A stretch of DNA of 64,000 nt. Source: Halosolutus gelatinilyticus. GTDB lineage: Archaea > Halobacteriota > Halobacteria > Halobacteriales > Natrialbaceae. The notes under the pieces are model-generated. The model was given only the letters and a program-made list of their open reading frames with translations, made no database searches and was not told where the DNA came from. A program made the position numbers and the translations under genes. This document shows, piece by piece, positions 43,660 through 52,613 of the stretch (positions within the stretch are counted from its first letter, which is position 1; each line of letters starts with the position of its first letter). The stretch covers positions 2,542,001-2,606,000 of the forward strand of contig NZ_CP095491.1 of the NCBI RefSeq assembly GCF_023028105.1, in the 5' to 3' direction.

Positions 43660-45044
43660 CGGTCGCCGTCGCGGCCGAACGTGAACGCCCGCCCCAGCTC
43701 GCGAACGCCGAGCAGGCCGACCGTCGTCGCGGCGGTGAACGCGGCGAGGGGGTCGACCGCGTACAGGAGCCCGCCGATCAGCGGCGCGGGGACGACGGCG
43801 ATCCGGACCGCCGTTCGAACCGTCTCAGGGAGTTCCGATCCCGGAATCGGCGCGGCTCGGGCGCTCGCCCCGACGGTCGGTCGCAGCGGCTCGATCGCAG
43901 TGCGACAGCCGAACAGCGCGAACAGCGCGGCGACGACGCCGGGGCCCTTCGGTGCCGCCACGAGCGCCATCGGGACCAGCGACGCGACCGCGAGCCCGAC
44001 GGCGAGCAACGCCCGCCGATCGACTCGCGAGGCGAGCGGACCGGAGCCGAGGGCGCCGAGGATCGCACCGCCCGCCTCCGCGAGGAGGAACAGCCCGAAG
44101 ACGGCCGCCGGAGCCAGCGAGAAGCCGCCGATCGAGAGGCCGATCGACTCGTACTCGACGACCAGGAGGACCAGAAACGGCGCGATCCCGGCGATCGCGA
44201 CCCGGACGAGTCCGTCGCCGATGACGGCCCACCGTCTTCGGTCCGGCAGTCTCGAGACGCCGTTTCGAACGGTCTCGAGCGATCGATCGTCGCCGGCCGC
44301 GGTCTCGATCGCGCCGCCGGTCGCTCGATCGCCGGCGGTCGTCGCGCCGTCGACGACAGTGCTCAGCGCGACCGCCCCGACGAGCGCGACCGCGGCGCCG
44401 GCCGCGGCGACGAGCGCGATACCGGCGGAGACCGTATCGGCGCCCGCGACGGCGGCCGTCGCGATCACCGCGGCGACGGCGATTCCGAGCGCGCCGAGCA
44501 CGACTGCGGTTCGCCGATCCGGTCGCACCCCGGTCGCGCCCGCGGCCTGGTCCGCGTCCGCGGTTCCGTCCGACCGATCGTCGTCTCCGACGGGGCTTCT
44601 CCAGAACGGCGACACGCGGGTGTCGATCGGCCAGAAGTGACGCGTCGGACCGCGGGCGTGCCACGCCTGGAGGAGCACGACGCCGATCGCGAGCCACCCC
44701 AGCGCCGAGAGGGGCGTTCCGAGCAGGCCGTCGAGCGTCGGCGCGCCGGTCCAGGTGAGCAGCCCGGCGGCGGCGAGTAGCGCCGAGAGGGCTGCGACCG
44801 CCCGCTCACGATCGCGTTCGTCGACGCCCGCGGTCGAGCGCTCCGCCGCGACGGCGGCGATACCGAGTCCGAGCGTCGCCAGCGCGCCGACGACGATCGG
44901 CCCGTAGCCGAGGGCGACCACGAACTCGGGAAGGTAGCGTTCGGTCACGCGGATCAGCCCGTGGCTCGCCGCGAGCGCGGCGAGGGTGACCAGTCGGGCC
45001 GGATCGGACTGTTCGCCGGCTGTCGCTATCGGTGGTGGCATCAT
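43656..45044 (-). CDS. MFS-like multi-pass membrane protein
   Basis: A 462-residue protein with about 12 hydrophobic helices in two halves and a hydrophilic loop of 30-35 residues around position 155. The layout is that of the major facilitator superfamily, and the second half (LFLLAEAGGAILGALGSGPLASRVDRR) carries a degenerate MFS loop motif. The substrate is unknown. It lies 67 bp after the UPF0718-type permease and overlaps the oxidase subunit I gene by 4 bp. A link to oxidase assembly, for example metal or heme handling, is inferred only from this coupling. Confidence 0.7.
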   Translation of the reverse strand: MMPPPIATAGEQSDPARLVTLAALAASHGLIRVTERYLPEFVVALGYGPIVVGALATLGLGIAAVAAERSTAGVDERDRERAVAALSALLAAAGLLTWTGAPTLDGLLGTPLSALGWLAIGVVLLQAWHARGPTRHFWPIDTRVSPFWRSPVGDDDRSDGTADADQAAGATGVRPDRRTAVVLGALGIAVAAVIATAAVAGADTVSAGIALVAAAGAAVALVGAVALSTVVDGATTAGDRATGGAIETAAGDDRSLETVRNGVSRLPDRRRWAVIGDGLVRVAIAGIAPFLVLLVVEYESIGLSIGGFSLAPAAVFGLFLLAEAGGAILGALGSGPLASRVDRRALLAVGLAVASLVPMALVAAPKGPGVVAALFALFGCRTAIEPLRPTVGASARAAPIPGSELPETVRTAVRIAVVPAPLIGGLLYAVDPLAAFTAATTVGLLGVRELGRAFTFGRDGDR

Positions 45045-45111
45045 GGATACTGGAACGGGGATTCTTCGGGGGTGGCGGACGCGTCGAAAGTCGCCGCTCG
45101 AATCCGGGCGC

Positions 45112-46626
45112 TCACTTCAGGCCGCGGTCCTCGAGCGCGTAGGCGATCCGCCGGAGGACGAGGTAGGATCGGATGAGAACGCCGGCGACGTGGGGAGCCA
45201 GCCGGTTTCCGAGCCGCCGCCGCTGGGCCGGCTCGAGGGCGGCGTACAGTTGGACCGCGAGGATCGGGAGGGTGACGACGTTGAGCAGGGCCGTGTACGT
45301 CCCGGGGACGGTGCCGCCGGCCTCGGACACGGGCGGAATCAGACCCAGACCGCCGAACAACAGCTGGACGGCGAGACCGGCGGTGACCGCCGCGAGGAAG
45401 AACCCGACGAAGATCACGCCGGCCATGCGGGTGCCGTAGTACCGGCGGTAGGTGCGGACCAGCGGCAGGATCAGCAGGTCGGCGAAGATGAACGAGAGGA
45501 CGCCGCCGAAGGAGACGCCGTTCTGCCAGAGCACGACCGCAAAGGGGACGTTGCCGACGGAACAGAGGAACGTCAACACGCCGACGACGGCGCCAAGCAC
45601 GACGTTCGAGACGAGCCGAACGGCGCTTCCCTCGGCGCCGACGCCGAAGACGGCGGTCCACCAGGCGGTGGGAACCAACGCGGCCAGCAGGCCGGCGATG
45701 AGGAACCCCAGCGCGATGTCCCGCCAGAGCATGTCCCACTCGCGAATCGTGTTCGCGGCCGCCGATCGCCAGCGATCGCCCGAGAAGAGTTCGGGGCCGG
45801 CGGTGACCGCCTCTCGGTCGGTCGTCGGATCGTACGCACCGCGACAGCCGTCACAGCAGAAGTACCGCCGTTCGCCGTCGAACTCCCGCACGACGGTGTC
45901 CTCGTCGGTCGGATCCGCGCGCATCCCACAGGTCGCACACTCGATCTCCTCGAGCGACCGCGCGCGAGACCGCGCGCGCTCGATCCACGACTCGGGAACG
46001 AACCGCCGGTAGACGATCGCGAGGACGACGATCGCGACGAGCCCGCCGACGATCTCGGCGGCCGCGAACTGCCAGCCCAGCAGGAGCAACACGACGAGGG
46101 CGAGTTCGAGGACGAGATCGGTGCTCGCGAACTGGAACGCGCCCAGGCTGGCCGCGGCCGACGCGCCCTTCGTGAACAACGACCGCGTCGTCGCGACCGC
46201 GGAGAACGAGCAACTCGAGGACGAAGCCCCGAAGAACGACCCGTAGGCGACCGCTCTCCAGTCGTCGTCACCGAGGTAGTCGGTGAGCCGGTCCGCGGAG
46301 ACGAACTCCTGGACGGCGCCGGTGATCGTGAAGCCGAGCACGAGCGCCCACCACGTCTCCCAGGCCATCTCGAAGGCGATGATCGCCCCCTCGACGATAC
46401 CCAGGAGAACGGCGCCGAGCAGGCCGACGAGCCGAGCTGCGAGCTCGAGGCTGCTTCCGGCCGCGTGCGGGCGAGCGAACCGGGCGCCGACTACCGAACC
46501 GTCGACGACCGGTTCGAAACCGAGCGGCCACTGATCGATCGCCAGGAGCGCTAGCGTGGGGACCAATCGTCCGTATACGTGTCCGACGGTGGACGCGTCG
46601 GTAAGCGTGTGTGTCGCCGAAAGCAT
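45112..46626 (-). CDS. UPF0718/ArsP-type permease with an internal YHS-like metal domain
   Basis: A 504-residue permease of the DUF318/UPF0718 family, related to ArsP. The two family half-motifs are present: SSSSCSFSAVATTRSLF near residues 135-151 and CSVGNVPFAVVLW in the second half, each followed by the FAS or FAD helix. Between the halves (about 228-270) lies a soluble cysteine domain with CATCGM (Cys230, Cys233) and FCCDGC (Cys257, Cys258, Cys261), a YHS/TRASH-like metal-binding module. Export of a soft metal or metalloid compound is likely. It is the first gene of the minus-strand arm. Confidence 0.82.
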   Translation of the reverse strand: MLSATHTLTDASTVGHVYGRLVPTLALLAIDQWPLGFEPVVDGSVVGARFARPHAAGSSLELAARLVGLLGAVLLGIVEGAIIAFEMAWETWWALVLGFTITGAVQEFVSADRLTDYLGDDDWRAVAYGSFFGASSSSCSFSAVATTRSLFTKGASAAASLGAFQFASTDLVLELALVVLLLLGWQFAAAEIVGGLVAIVVLAIVYRRFVPESWIERARSRARSLEEIECATCGMRADPTDEDTVVREFDGERRYFCCDGCRGAYDPTTDREAVTAGPELFSGDRWRSAAANTIREWDMLWRDIALGFLIAGLLAALVPTAWWTAVFGVGAEGSAVRLVSNVVLGAVVGVLTFLCSVGNVPFAVVLWQNGVSFGGVLSFIFADLLILPLVRTYRRYYGTRMAGVIFVGFFLAAVTAGLAVQLLFGGLGLIPPVSEAGGTVPGTYTALLNVVTLPILAVQLYAALEPAQRRRLGNRLAPHVAGVLIRSYLVLRRIAYALEDRGLK

Positions 46627-46877
46627 GGTGAGGACTCGAAGGAATGGGGACGGCGCGGAACGAAGCGGCCTGTACGGACCGCTGTCGAGCGAACAGTAGC
46701 GGCTATGCTGTCGGGCCGGGAGGTCATCCGCGCCGAGCCGGCGCGTCGTCCGGGCCTTCCAACAGCGGTATCCAACGGTCGGAGACGTATAAGGGTGGAC
46801 GGAACCTAGAGAAAGTAGAACGACGGTTCGCGGTCAGTTCGTCGTCGCAAGCGGTCGGTTCTCGAATCGGATCGGCC

Positions 46878-47321
46878 TCATCGCGTCAGCAACCCGATCG
46901 TTCGGTGGCGGTTGTACAGGTAGACGACGCAAACCGTTACCGTCGAGAGGAGAAACGCGACGATCGCGATCGCGAGGGCGACGCCGAATCCGGCCGCCAG
47001 TCCGGAGAGGACGGCGAGAAGCAGCGGGGCGGCGACGGCCGTACCGACGTAAATTTCGCGATCCGGCGTCCAGTCGTCGGTTTCAGTCGCGACGAACTCG
47101 ACGTCGCGCCAGATCGCGGGGAGCGTGACGGCTCCAGCGGCGGTGATCACGATCAGAAGCGCGACGCCGCCGAGACTCGAGGCCAGCACCGAACCGCCGC
47201 CGGTGAGGCGAGCGAGCGAGACAATCCCGAGCAGGCTCAGCGCCGGGTAGCCGATCAGGACGTACCAGTACCACGGATATCGGTCGATCGAATCGATGGA
47301 CGGAAGTTCACCACGTGACAT
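46878..47321 (-). CDS. Membrane protein, unknown function
   Basis: A 147-residue protein with about four helices (about residues 18-38, 45-68, 88-108 and 110-132) and a conserved-looking amphipathic start, DSIDRYPWYWYVLIGYP. The ATG at 47321 is preferred; TATA-like ACTTATCC lies about 33 bp upstream on the minus strand. No family recognised. Confidence 0.62.
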   Translation of the reverse strand: MSRGELPSIDSIDRYPWYWYVLIGYPALSLLGIVSLARLTGGGSVLASSLGGVALLIVITAAGAVTLPAIWRDVEFVATETDDWTPDREIYVGTAVAAPLLLAVLSGLAAGFGVALAIAIVAFLLSTVTVCVVYLYNRHRTIGLLTR

Positions 47322-47425
47322 GGTGCATCCGCCGTTCGCCTCGCCGACGGATAAGTCGTCCAAATTCCTAACTTTTCCGCACAAAATCACTGCATTCGGA
47401 CAGTAAGTTTCCCTACGGGTCAGCA

Positions 47426-47433
47426 AATTTATT
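47426..47433 (+). promoter_or_regulatory. TATA box of the zinc-ribbon gene at 47452
   Basis: AATTTATT lies 19-26 bp before the GTG at 47452. This spacing favours the GTG over the downstream ATG at 47533 as the start. Confidence 0.4.
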
Positions 47434-47451
47434 TCAGACCGTTTCAGTACT

Positions 47452-48099
47452 GTGTCATCTTATGACCCTGGCACCGCTATCCCGGCGTGCCCGGTCGGAC
47501 CGCACCGACGGTTCGATCGACCACCCAAACACATGATTGGTGAACACGCATTCTGTCCGACCAGCGGTGCATCTCTCTCGCGAGAGATCCACTACGACGA
47601 CTGCGGCCGCCCCGAGCGCGTCCCCCAGTCCGACGACCTCGCACCGAACGCGACCCTCGACGCCCCGCTGACGACCGGGAAACGCCGCTCTTCGAGGCGT
47701 GCGCTGCTCACGTACTTTCGGCGGTGTCACCGCCGACACGCCGACGCGGACGACGATCTCTACCGTCGCGTCGCGACCGCGCTCGGCCGCCTCAAGCGAA
47801 CGGCGTCTGGCCGCGAGGAACGCGACATAATCGTCTGGTTCGCGCTGGGCGAACGGCTCACGTGCGACGGATTCGACGTGTCGTGGATGACAGCTCACGT
47901 CGAACCCCGGTGTCCGGATTGCGGCAGTCGGCTGGCGTACGTCGACGGGCCCGACGGCCTGGTCGGCCGCTGCGGTAGTTCGTGCCGGGACCGACGGGAC
48001 GATCGCCTCGACGAGATTCGGACCGCCGTTCGATCGTTGTTCGCGCGAACGTATCCCAACGACGTGCCCCCTGAAACGGATGCGCTCGCACTACTGTGA
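47452..48099 (+). CDS. Zinc-ribbon protein, unknown function
   Basis: A 215-residue hydrophilic protein. A C-terminal zinc ribbon is visible at about 149-174 (CPDCGSRLAYVDGPDG then CGSSC), and the N-terminus has another cysteine near FCPTSG. The middle is basic (RRALLTYFRRCHRRHADAD). A GTG start at 47452 fits the promoter spacing; the ATG at 47533 would remove 27 residues. It overlaps or nearly touches the DUF389 gene, so it may lead the plus-strand arm. No family recognised. Confidence 0.65.
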   Translation: MSSYDPGTAIPACPVGPHRRFDRPPKHMIGEHAFCPTSGASLSREIHYDDCGRPERVPQSDDLAPNATLDAPLTTGKRRSSRRALLTYFRRCHRRHADADDDLYRRVATALGRLKRTASGREERDIIVWFALGERLTCDGFDVSWMTAHVEPRCPDCGSRLAYVDGPDGLVGRCGSSCRDRRDDRLDEIRTAVRSLFARTYPNDVPPETDALALL

Positions 48100-48149
48100 T
48101 CGACCGCGACGGCAGTCGTCGCGCTTCCATCGGAACGTCGACGTCCACC

Positions 48150-49160
48150 ATGCGCCTGCTGACGGTGCTTACCGACTCGCAGTCCGCGACCGACGAGGTC
48201 ATGGCCGTCCTCGAGCGCCACGACCTCACGTACAGCCTCGCCGACGACGCCGACGGCGAGGATCGAACGATCACGATTCCCGCCCCCGAGCACGCGGTCG
48301 AACCGCTGGAAGACGATCTGACGTCGGTCCCTTGCGACATTACGATCGTCGTCGAGGAACCGATGGCGGTCGTCGGCAGCGACTGGGAGGGGCCGTCCCC
48401 GCGGCAGGGAGAGTGGCTCTCGTTCGAACGCATCTCCAGGAGCGAGCTCCGGTCGAAAGCCCGATCCCAGTTGCCGTCGCTGGTCATCTTCGTCGCGATG
48501 ACCGCGATCAGCGGCGTCGTCGCCACCACCGGCGTCCTCCTGAACTCGATTGCGGTGCTGGTCGGCGCGATGGTGATCGCGCCGCTGCTGGGACCGGCGA
48601 TGGCCTCGAGCGTCGCGACCGTCCTCGACGAACGCCGGCTCTTCGCCCGCGGCGTCAAACTCCAGTTAACCGGAATCGGCGTCGCGACGACGAGCGCGCT
48701 CGTGTTCGCGATGTTCGCGCGGACCTCGACGGTCGTCGCGACCGCCGTCGATCTCGAGGCCAGCCTCGGGCTGGGCAGTCATGGCCTGCCGCCGTCACTG
48801 CTCGTGACCGTCGCGGTCTGCTCCGGCATCGCCGGCGGCCTCGGCATGGCGACGACCGGCATCACCGACCTCATCGGCGTGATGATCGCGGCCGCGATCA
48901 TGCCACCGATCGGCGTCGTCGGCGTCGGCGTCGCCTGGGGCGAACCCGTGGTGGTCCTCGGCTCGCTCGTCGTCGTCGCGGTGAACCTCATCGCGATCAA
49001 CGTCGGCGCGATCGCGACCCTCTGGACCGTCGGGTTCCACCCCACGGACCACTCGCGGATCAGAACGACCAGGGCCGCCATCCTCCGGCGCACCGCCCTG
49101 TTGACCGTCCTGCTGTTGATCGCGCTCCGACTGCTCGAGGTCGTCTCCAACGGCCTCTGA
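48150..49160 (+). CDS. DUF389 (TIGR00341-type) membrane protein
   Basis: A 336-residue protein. A soluble alpha/beta N-terminal domain of about 90 residues (MRLLTVLTDSQSATDEVMAV onward) is followed by about six helices with the DUF389 hallmarks LVGAMVIAPLLGPAMA and GVMIAAAIMPPIGVVGVG. The family is widespread, and no function is established. The ATG at 48150 matches the start of homologues; a GTG at 48096 overlapping the previous stop is the alternative. A 24-bp gap separates it from the next gene. Confidence 0.86.
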   Translation: MRLLTVLTDSQSATDEVMAVLERHDLTYSLADDADGEDRTITIPAPEHAVEPLEDDLTSVPCDITIVVEEPMAVVGSDWEGPSPRQGEWLSFERISRSELRSKARSQLPSLVIFVAMTAISGVVATTGVLLNSIAVLVGAMVIAPLLGPAMASSVATVLDERRLFARGVKLQLTGIGVATTSALVFAMFARTSTVVATAVDLEASLGLGSHGLPPSLLVTVAVCSGIAGGLGMATTGITDLIGVMIAAAIMPPIGVVGVGVAWGEPVVVLGSLVVVAVNLIAINVGAIATLWTVGFHPTDHSRIRTTRAAILRRTALLTVLLLIALRLLEVVSNGL

Positions 49161-49184
49161 ACCGAACCCACGCTCCCACCGCTC

Positions 49185-50567
49185 ATGTCTGACGCCCCAT
49201 CACCATCCGCACCCGATACCGATCGATCGAACGACGGCGACGAACACCCGGTTCGCGACGGTGCTGACCGCGATGCTGACAACGGCGACGACCGCGACGA
49301 CGAACGGTCGATCGGCTTGTCGATCGTCGGCTATGCGCTTCGACTGGCCGTCGCGGCGGTGCTGATCGTCGGCCGGCTCCTGTGGACCGGCGTCCGCATC
49401 GGATCTCGGCTGCTCACCGACACGGCGTCGCGCCGCGAGTGGCGCCGCTGGCTCCTGCTCGAGGGCGACCGCCGCGCGATCGTCGGCGCCTTCGTCGTCG
49501 GCGTCTTCGCCCTGGCCCTGCTCCTCGGGGTCAGCGACGTCATCGGCGTCCGCGAGAGCCGGTTCGTCACGACGATGTTCAGTACGATGATCGCGGGGCT
49601 GTTCTCGTTCATCCCGATCGTCGTCTCGGTCAACCAGCTGATCATCTCGCGGCTGTTCGGCACGCCCGATCGGCTCACCGAGCGCATCGACGGCGTCCAG
49701 GAGTTTCGCAGCCGCGTCGAGACCCAGACCGAGGGCGACGGCGTCAGTCCGACCGATCCCGCGGCCTTCCTCGCTCGACTCGCGGGGACGCTCGGCAGCC
49801 GCGCCGACGAACTCGCGACCGTGTGCGGGGACGACGCGACCGATCGATCGGACGAGGGATTTCTCGGTGACGGTCGGCCCGGTGAGGGGGCGACACCGAC
49901 CGCCGCCCTCGAGTCGATCTGTCGCTTCGCGGCCAACACGCGCGAGCACGCCCGCGATCTCTCTGCGCAGCTCACCGGCGAGACGGAGTCGGTGTTCGAC
50001 GTCGTGTTGCCGACGATCAACCACGATTACGCCGGCGCCGCCAACGAGGCGCGGCGGCTCGGACGGCGGTTCGACGAGAACCTGTCAGACCGATCCGCGG
50101 CGCTGCTTGCGGAGCTCCGGGAACTGTTCGTCACCGCCGACGCGACGCGTCAGTACTTCACGACGATCTACCTGCAGCGCGAGCTCGCGCGGCTGTCGCG
50201 GCTGATCACCTACAGCGGCACCGCCGCGATCTTGCTCTCGTCGCTGGTCATCATGATCTACGCGAGCGGCTACCCGCCGGTCGCCTTCGAGGGGTGGCTG
50301 CTCGTCCTCGTGAGCCTCGCGCTCGCGGTCGCCTTCAGTCCCCTCGCGGTCCTCTTCGCGTACGTCGTTCGCGTTTCGGCCATCCTCAAGCGAACCTCCG
50401 CGCCGGGCGCGTTCACGCCGTCGGGCGAGTACCACCGCACGAACGAAGTCGACGTCGACGATCCGCACGCGACCGGGACCGACGCCGACGGCGATCGCTC
50501 CGCACGCTCGAGCGAGACCGAGGGCGAAGACGGAGACGAGACCGAAAGTGACGGCGAGGGGAACTAA
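49185..50567 (+). CDS. Four-helix membrane protein with acidic ends, unknown function
   Basis: A 460-residue protein. After an acidic N-terminus of about 42 residues come two helix pairs: about 44-66, then 97-116 and 128-150, and finally two helices at about 343-395. The central 190-residue soluble part (RFVTTMFSTMIAG... to the TRQYFTTIYLQRELARL segment) is helical. The C-terminus is Asp/Glu-rich. Similar proteins occur in haloarchaea next to transporters, without assigned role. Its stop codon overlaps the next ATG by one base, so it is coupled with the propeller lipoprotein gene. Confidence 0.72.
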   Translation: MSDAPSPSAPDTDRSNDGDEHPVRDGADRDADNGDDRDDERSIGLSIVGYALRLAVAAVLIVGRLLWTGVRIGSRLLTDTASRREWRRWLLLEGDRRAIVGAFVVGVFALALLLGVSDVIGVRESRFVTTMFSTMIAGLFSFIPIVVSVNQLIISRLFGTPDRLTERIDGVQEFRSRVETQTEGDGVSPTDPAAFLARLAGTLGSRADELATVCGDDATDRSDEGFLGDGRPGEGATPTAALESICRFAANTREHARDLSAQLTGETESVFDVVLPTINHDYAGAANEARRLGRRFDENLSDRSAALLAELRELFVTADATRQYFTTIYLQRELARLSRLITYSGTAAILLSSLVIMIYASGYPPVAFEGWLLVLVSLALAVAFSPLAVLFAYVVRVSAILKRTSAPGAFTPSGEYHRTNEVDVDDPHATGTDADGDRSARSSETEGEDGDETESDGEGN

Positions 50568-51547
50568 TGCCCGATCGTCGTTCGTGCACTCGTCGCGCCG
50601 TCCTCGCATCGATCGGCGCCGGGGTCGGCTCGCTGTCGATCGCCGGCTGCGTCGACGTCGATCCCGACAGCGAATGGGTCGCCGCCGACGTGCCCACCGA
50701 CGCGGCGCTGTACGACGTCGTGACGACGGCCGGCGGGGTCTACGCCGTCGGCGAAGACGGCGTCGTCCTCGCGCGCGACGGTGACGACTGGACCGTCCGC
50801 CTCGAGAACGGGATCGGCGGTGCGGGAGACGGGCTCCGCACCGCGGCGGTGACGAGCAACGGGCGGGCGATGTGGGTCGCCGGCGACAGCGGCGCGCTCG
50901 GACTGTACGACGTCGTCGCCGACCACGTCGCGGACTTCTCGGCCCCGGAGGAGAAGACGACCTCCTGGACGGCGGTCGCGGCCGCCGGACTGGCCGGCGA
51001 CGAGCGGCTGACGGTCATCAACAGCTCCGGGGAACTCCTCCGTGGGCGGCGCGACGACGCGACCGTCGAGTGGTTCGACGTCGTCGAACCCGGCTCCGGC
51101 TCGAGCGTCACCGACGTCTCGCTCACCCCGCTGGCGTACGGCTACGTCGTCGATACCGACGGCGGCGTCTTCGAGTCCCGAGACGGCGGCGTCTCCTGGA
51201 GCCGGATCGGAATCGCGGACGCGGCGATCGACTTCGAAACGGTCGCGGCCTCCGACTCGGGCCACGTTACGGTCGCGGGCGGGAACGGCACCGTCTACAC
51301 CTACAACGGCGTCGACTGGTCCCGGACGACCCTCGGCGAGCAGCCGATCGCGGCGCTCGCGCGCGATCGCTACGACGCGATGGCCGTCTCGTCTTCGGGG
51401 ACGATCTACGAGCGCGGGTTCGATGGCTGGAGCGAATCCGCGCGACTCGAACCCGGGAACGAACTGCACGCGGTCGCGCTCGGAACCGCCCGCACGCCGC
51501 AACTGGTCGTCGGCGAGTCCGGAACGGTGTTCGAGCGGCGGTACTAA
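50567..51547 (+). CDS. Tat-exported lipoprotein with a beta-propeller domain
   Basis: A 326-residue protein. The N-terminus has a twin-arginine motif (RRAVLA) and a lipobox ending at Cys28 (SIAGC), so it should sit on the outer face of the membrane. The rest consists of about six BNR/Ycf48-like blades (GGVYAVGEDGVVLARDGDDW; WVAGDSGALGLYDVV at 103-117; GGVFESRDGGVSW). It is a paralogue of the cytoplasmic protein at 38586-39758. It follows the four-helix protein with a 1-bp overlap and precedes the oxidase subunit II gene by 69 bp. Confidence 0.82.
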   Translation: MPDRRSCTRRAVLASIGAGVGSLSIAGCVDVDPDSEWVAADVPTDAALYDVVTTAGGVYAVGEDGVVLARDGDDWTVRLENGIGGAGDGLRTAAVTSNGRAMWVAGDSGALGLYDVVADHVADFSAPEEKTTSWTAVAAAGLAGDERLTVINSSGELLRGRRDDATVEWFDVVEPGSGSSVTDVSLTPLAYGYVVDTDGGVFESRDGGVSWSRIGIADAAIDFETVAASDSGHVTVAGGNGTVYTYNGVDWSRTTLGEQPIAALARDRYDAMAVSSSGTIYERGFDGWSESARLEPGNELHAVALGTARTPQLVVGESGTVFERRY

Positions 51548-51616
51548 CGCCGTCGGCTCGGAACCGAACTCGACCACGAACTGCGCGCGAAACGAGCACG
51601 ACTGCTGTCCCACGTC

Positions 51617-52504
51617 ATGTCCATCCGTTCACGATTCGAAACGAACGCTTCCCGCGGTGCGCTCGGCCGACCGCGCTCGATGCGACGAGCGATCGAGGCG
51701 ATTGGCCGCGCCGCGGCCGACAGCCCGAAGCGCTCGACGGCGCTCGCCCGGATCGCCGTATTCGGGAGTTGCTCGCTCGCGGCCGTCCCGTTCGCGACGG
51801 AATCAGCCGCTGCACAGTCGGTGAACAGGAACCTCATCGAATCGCTCCACGTTCGGTTGCTCGCGATCGCGGTTCCGCTGACGCTGGCCGTGCTGGCTTT
51901 TCTCGCGTACGCCGCCGTTCGCTTTCGGGAGCCGGCGGGCGCGAACGGCGCCGAACCGGAGCCCACGCCCGAGAAGCCGTCGCTCGAGATCGCGTGGGTC
52001 GCGGCGACGGCCGCCGTTCTGCTCGTCGTGGCCCTCTGGGCGTACCCGGTGCTCGCCACCCCCTATCTCTCGCCGGGAGGCCAGTCGGCGGGGACCGAAG
52101 CGACTCCGGGCGCGGAATCGAACGTCACCGAAATCGAGGTCGTCGCCTCGCAGTGGGCGTGGCAGTTCACGTACGACGAGGCGAACGTCACGACGCGGAA
52201 CGAGCTGGTGGTGCCGGTCGACGAGGAGGTGCGCCTCGTCATGACCTCGCGGGACGTGATCCACGCGTTCTCGATCGCCGACCTCGGCGTCAAGCGGCAG
52301 GTATTTCCCGGCGAGAAGACGGTGATCCGGACTCGCGTTCACGAGCGCGGCGAGTACCGCGCTCGGTGCACCGCGTTCTGCGGCGCCCGCCACGCTCAGA
52401 TGGAGGCGAACGTGACGGCCGTCGATCGCGAGACGTACGACGCGTGGCTCGCCGAGCACGAGGGGGAGACCGATCCCGACCCGCCGGATCCGCCCGCAGG
52501 GTGA
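51617..52504 (+). CDS. Cytochrome c oxidase subunit II
   Basis: Electron-entry subunit of a heme-copper oxidase. The 295-residue protein has a probable signal or first hydrophobic segment (about 45-66), two helices (about 81-101 and 127-148) and a cupredoxin domain. The CuA ligands are complete: His216, Cys251, Cys255, His259 and Met262, with the aromatic electron-entry patch SQWAWQF present. The glutamate of the usual CxExC motif is alanine (Ala253), removing the subunit II ligand of the Mg/Mn site. No subunit III or cytochrome c gene is adjacent. Partner subunit I is probably the one at 42082-43659. Confidence 0.88.
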   Translation: MSIRSRFETNASRGALGRPRSMRRAIEAIGRAAADSPKRSTALARIAVFGSCSLAAVPFATESAAAQSVNRNLIESLHVRLLAIAVPLTLAVLAFLAYAAVRFREPAGANGAEPEPTPEKPSLEIAWVAATAAVLLVVALWAYPVLATPYLSPGGQSAGTEATPGAESNVTEIEVVASQWAWQFTYDEANVTTRNELVVPVDEEVRLVMTSRDVIHAFSIADLGVKRQVFPGEKTVIRTRVHERGEYRARCTAFCGARHAQMEANVTAVDRETYDAWLAEHEGETDPDPPDPPAG

Positions 52505-52613
52505 CGACTCCCGGTCGGATGGGCGACGCCGCCGACGGCCACGACCCGCGGGCCGCTCGCACCCCGATCGCCAGTCGTTACGCTTTACCGCCACCGGCCC
52601 GAATCGAGGCCCA

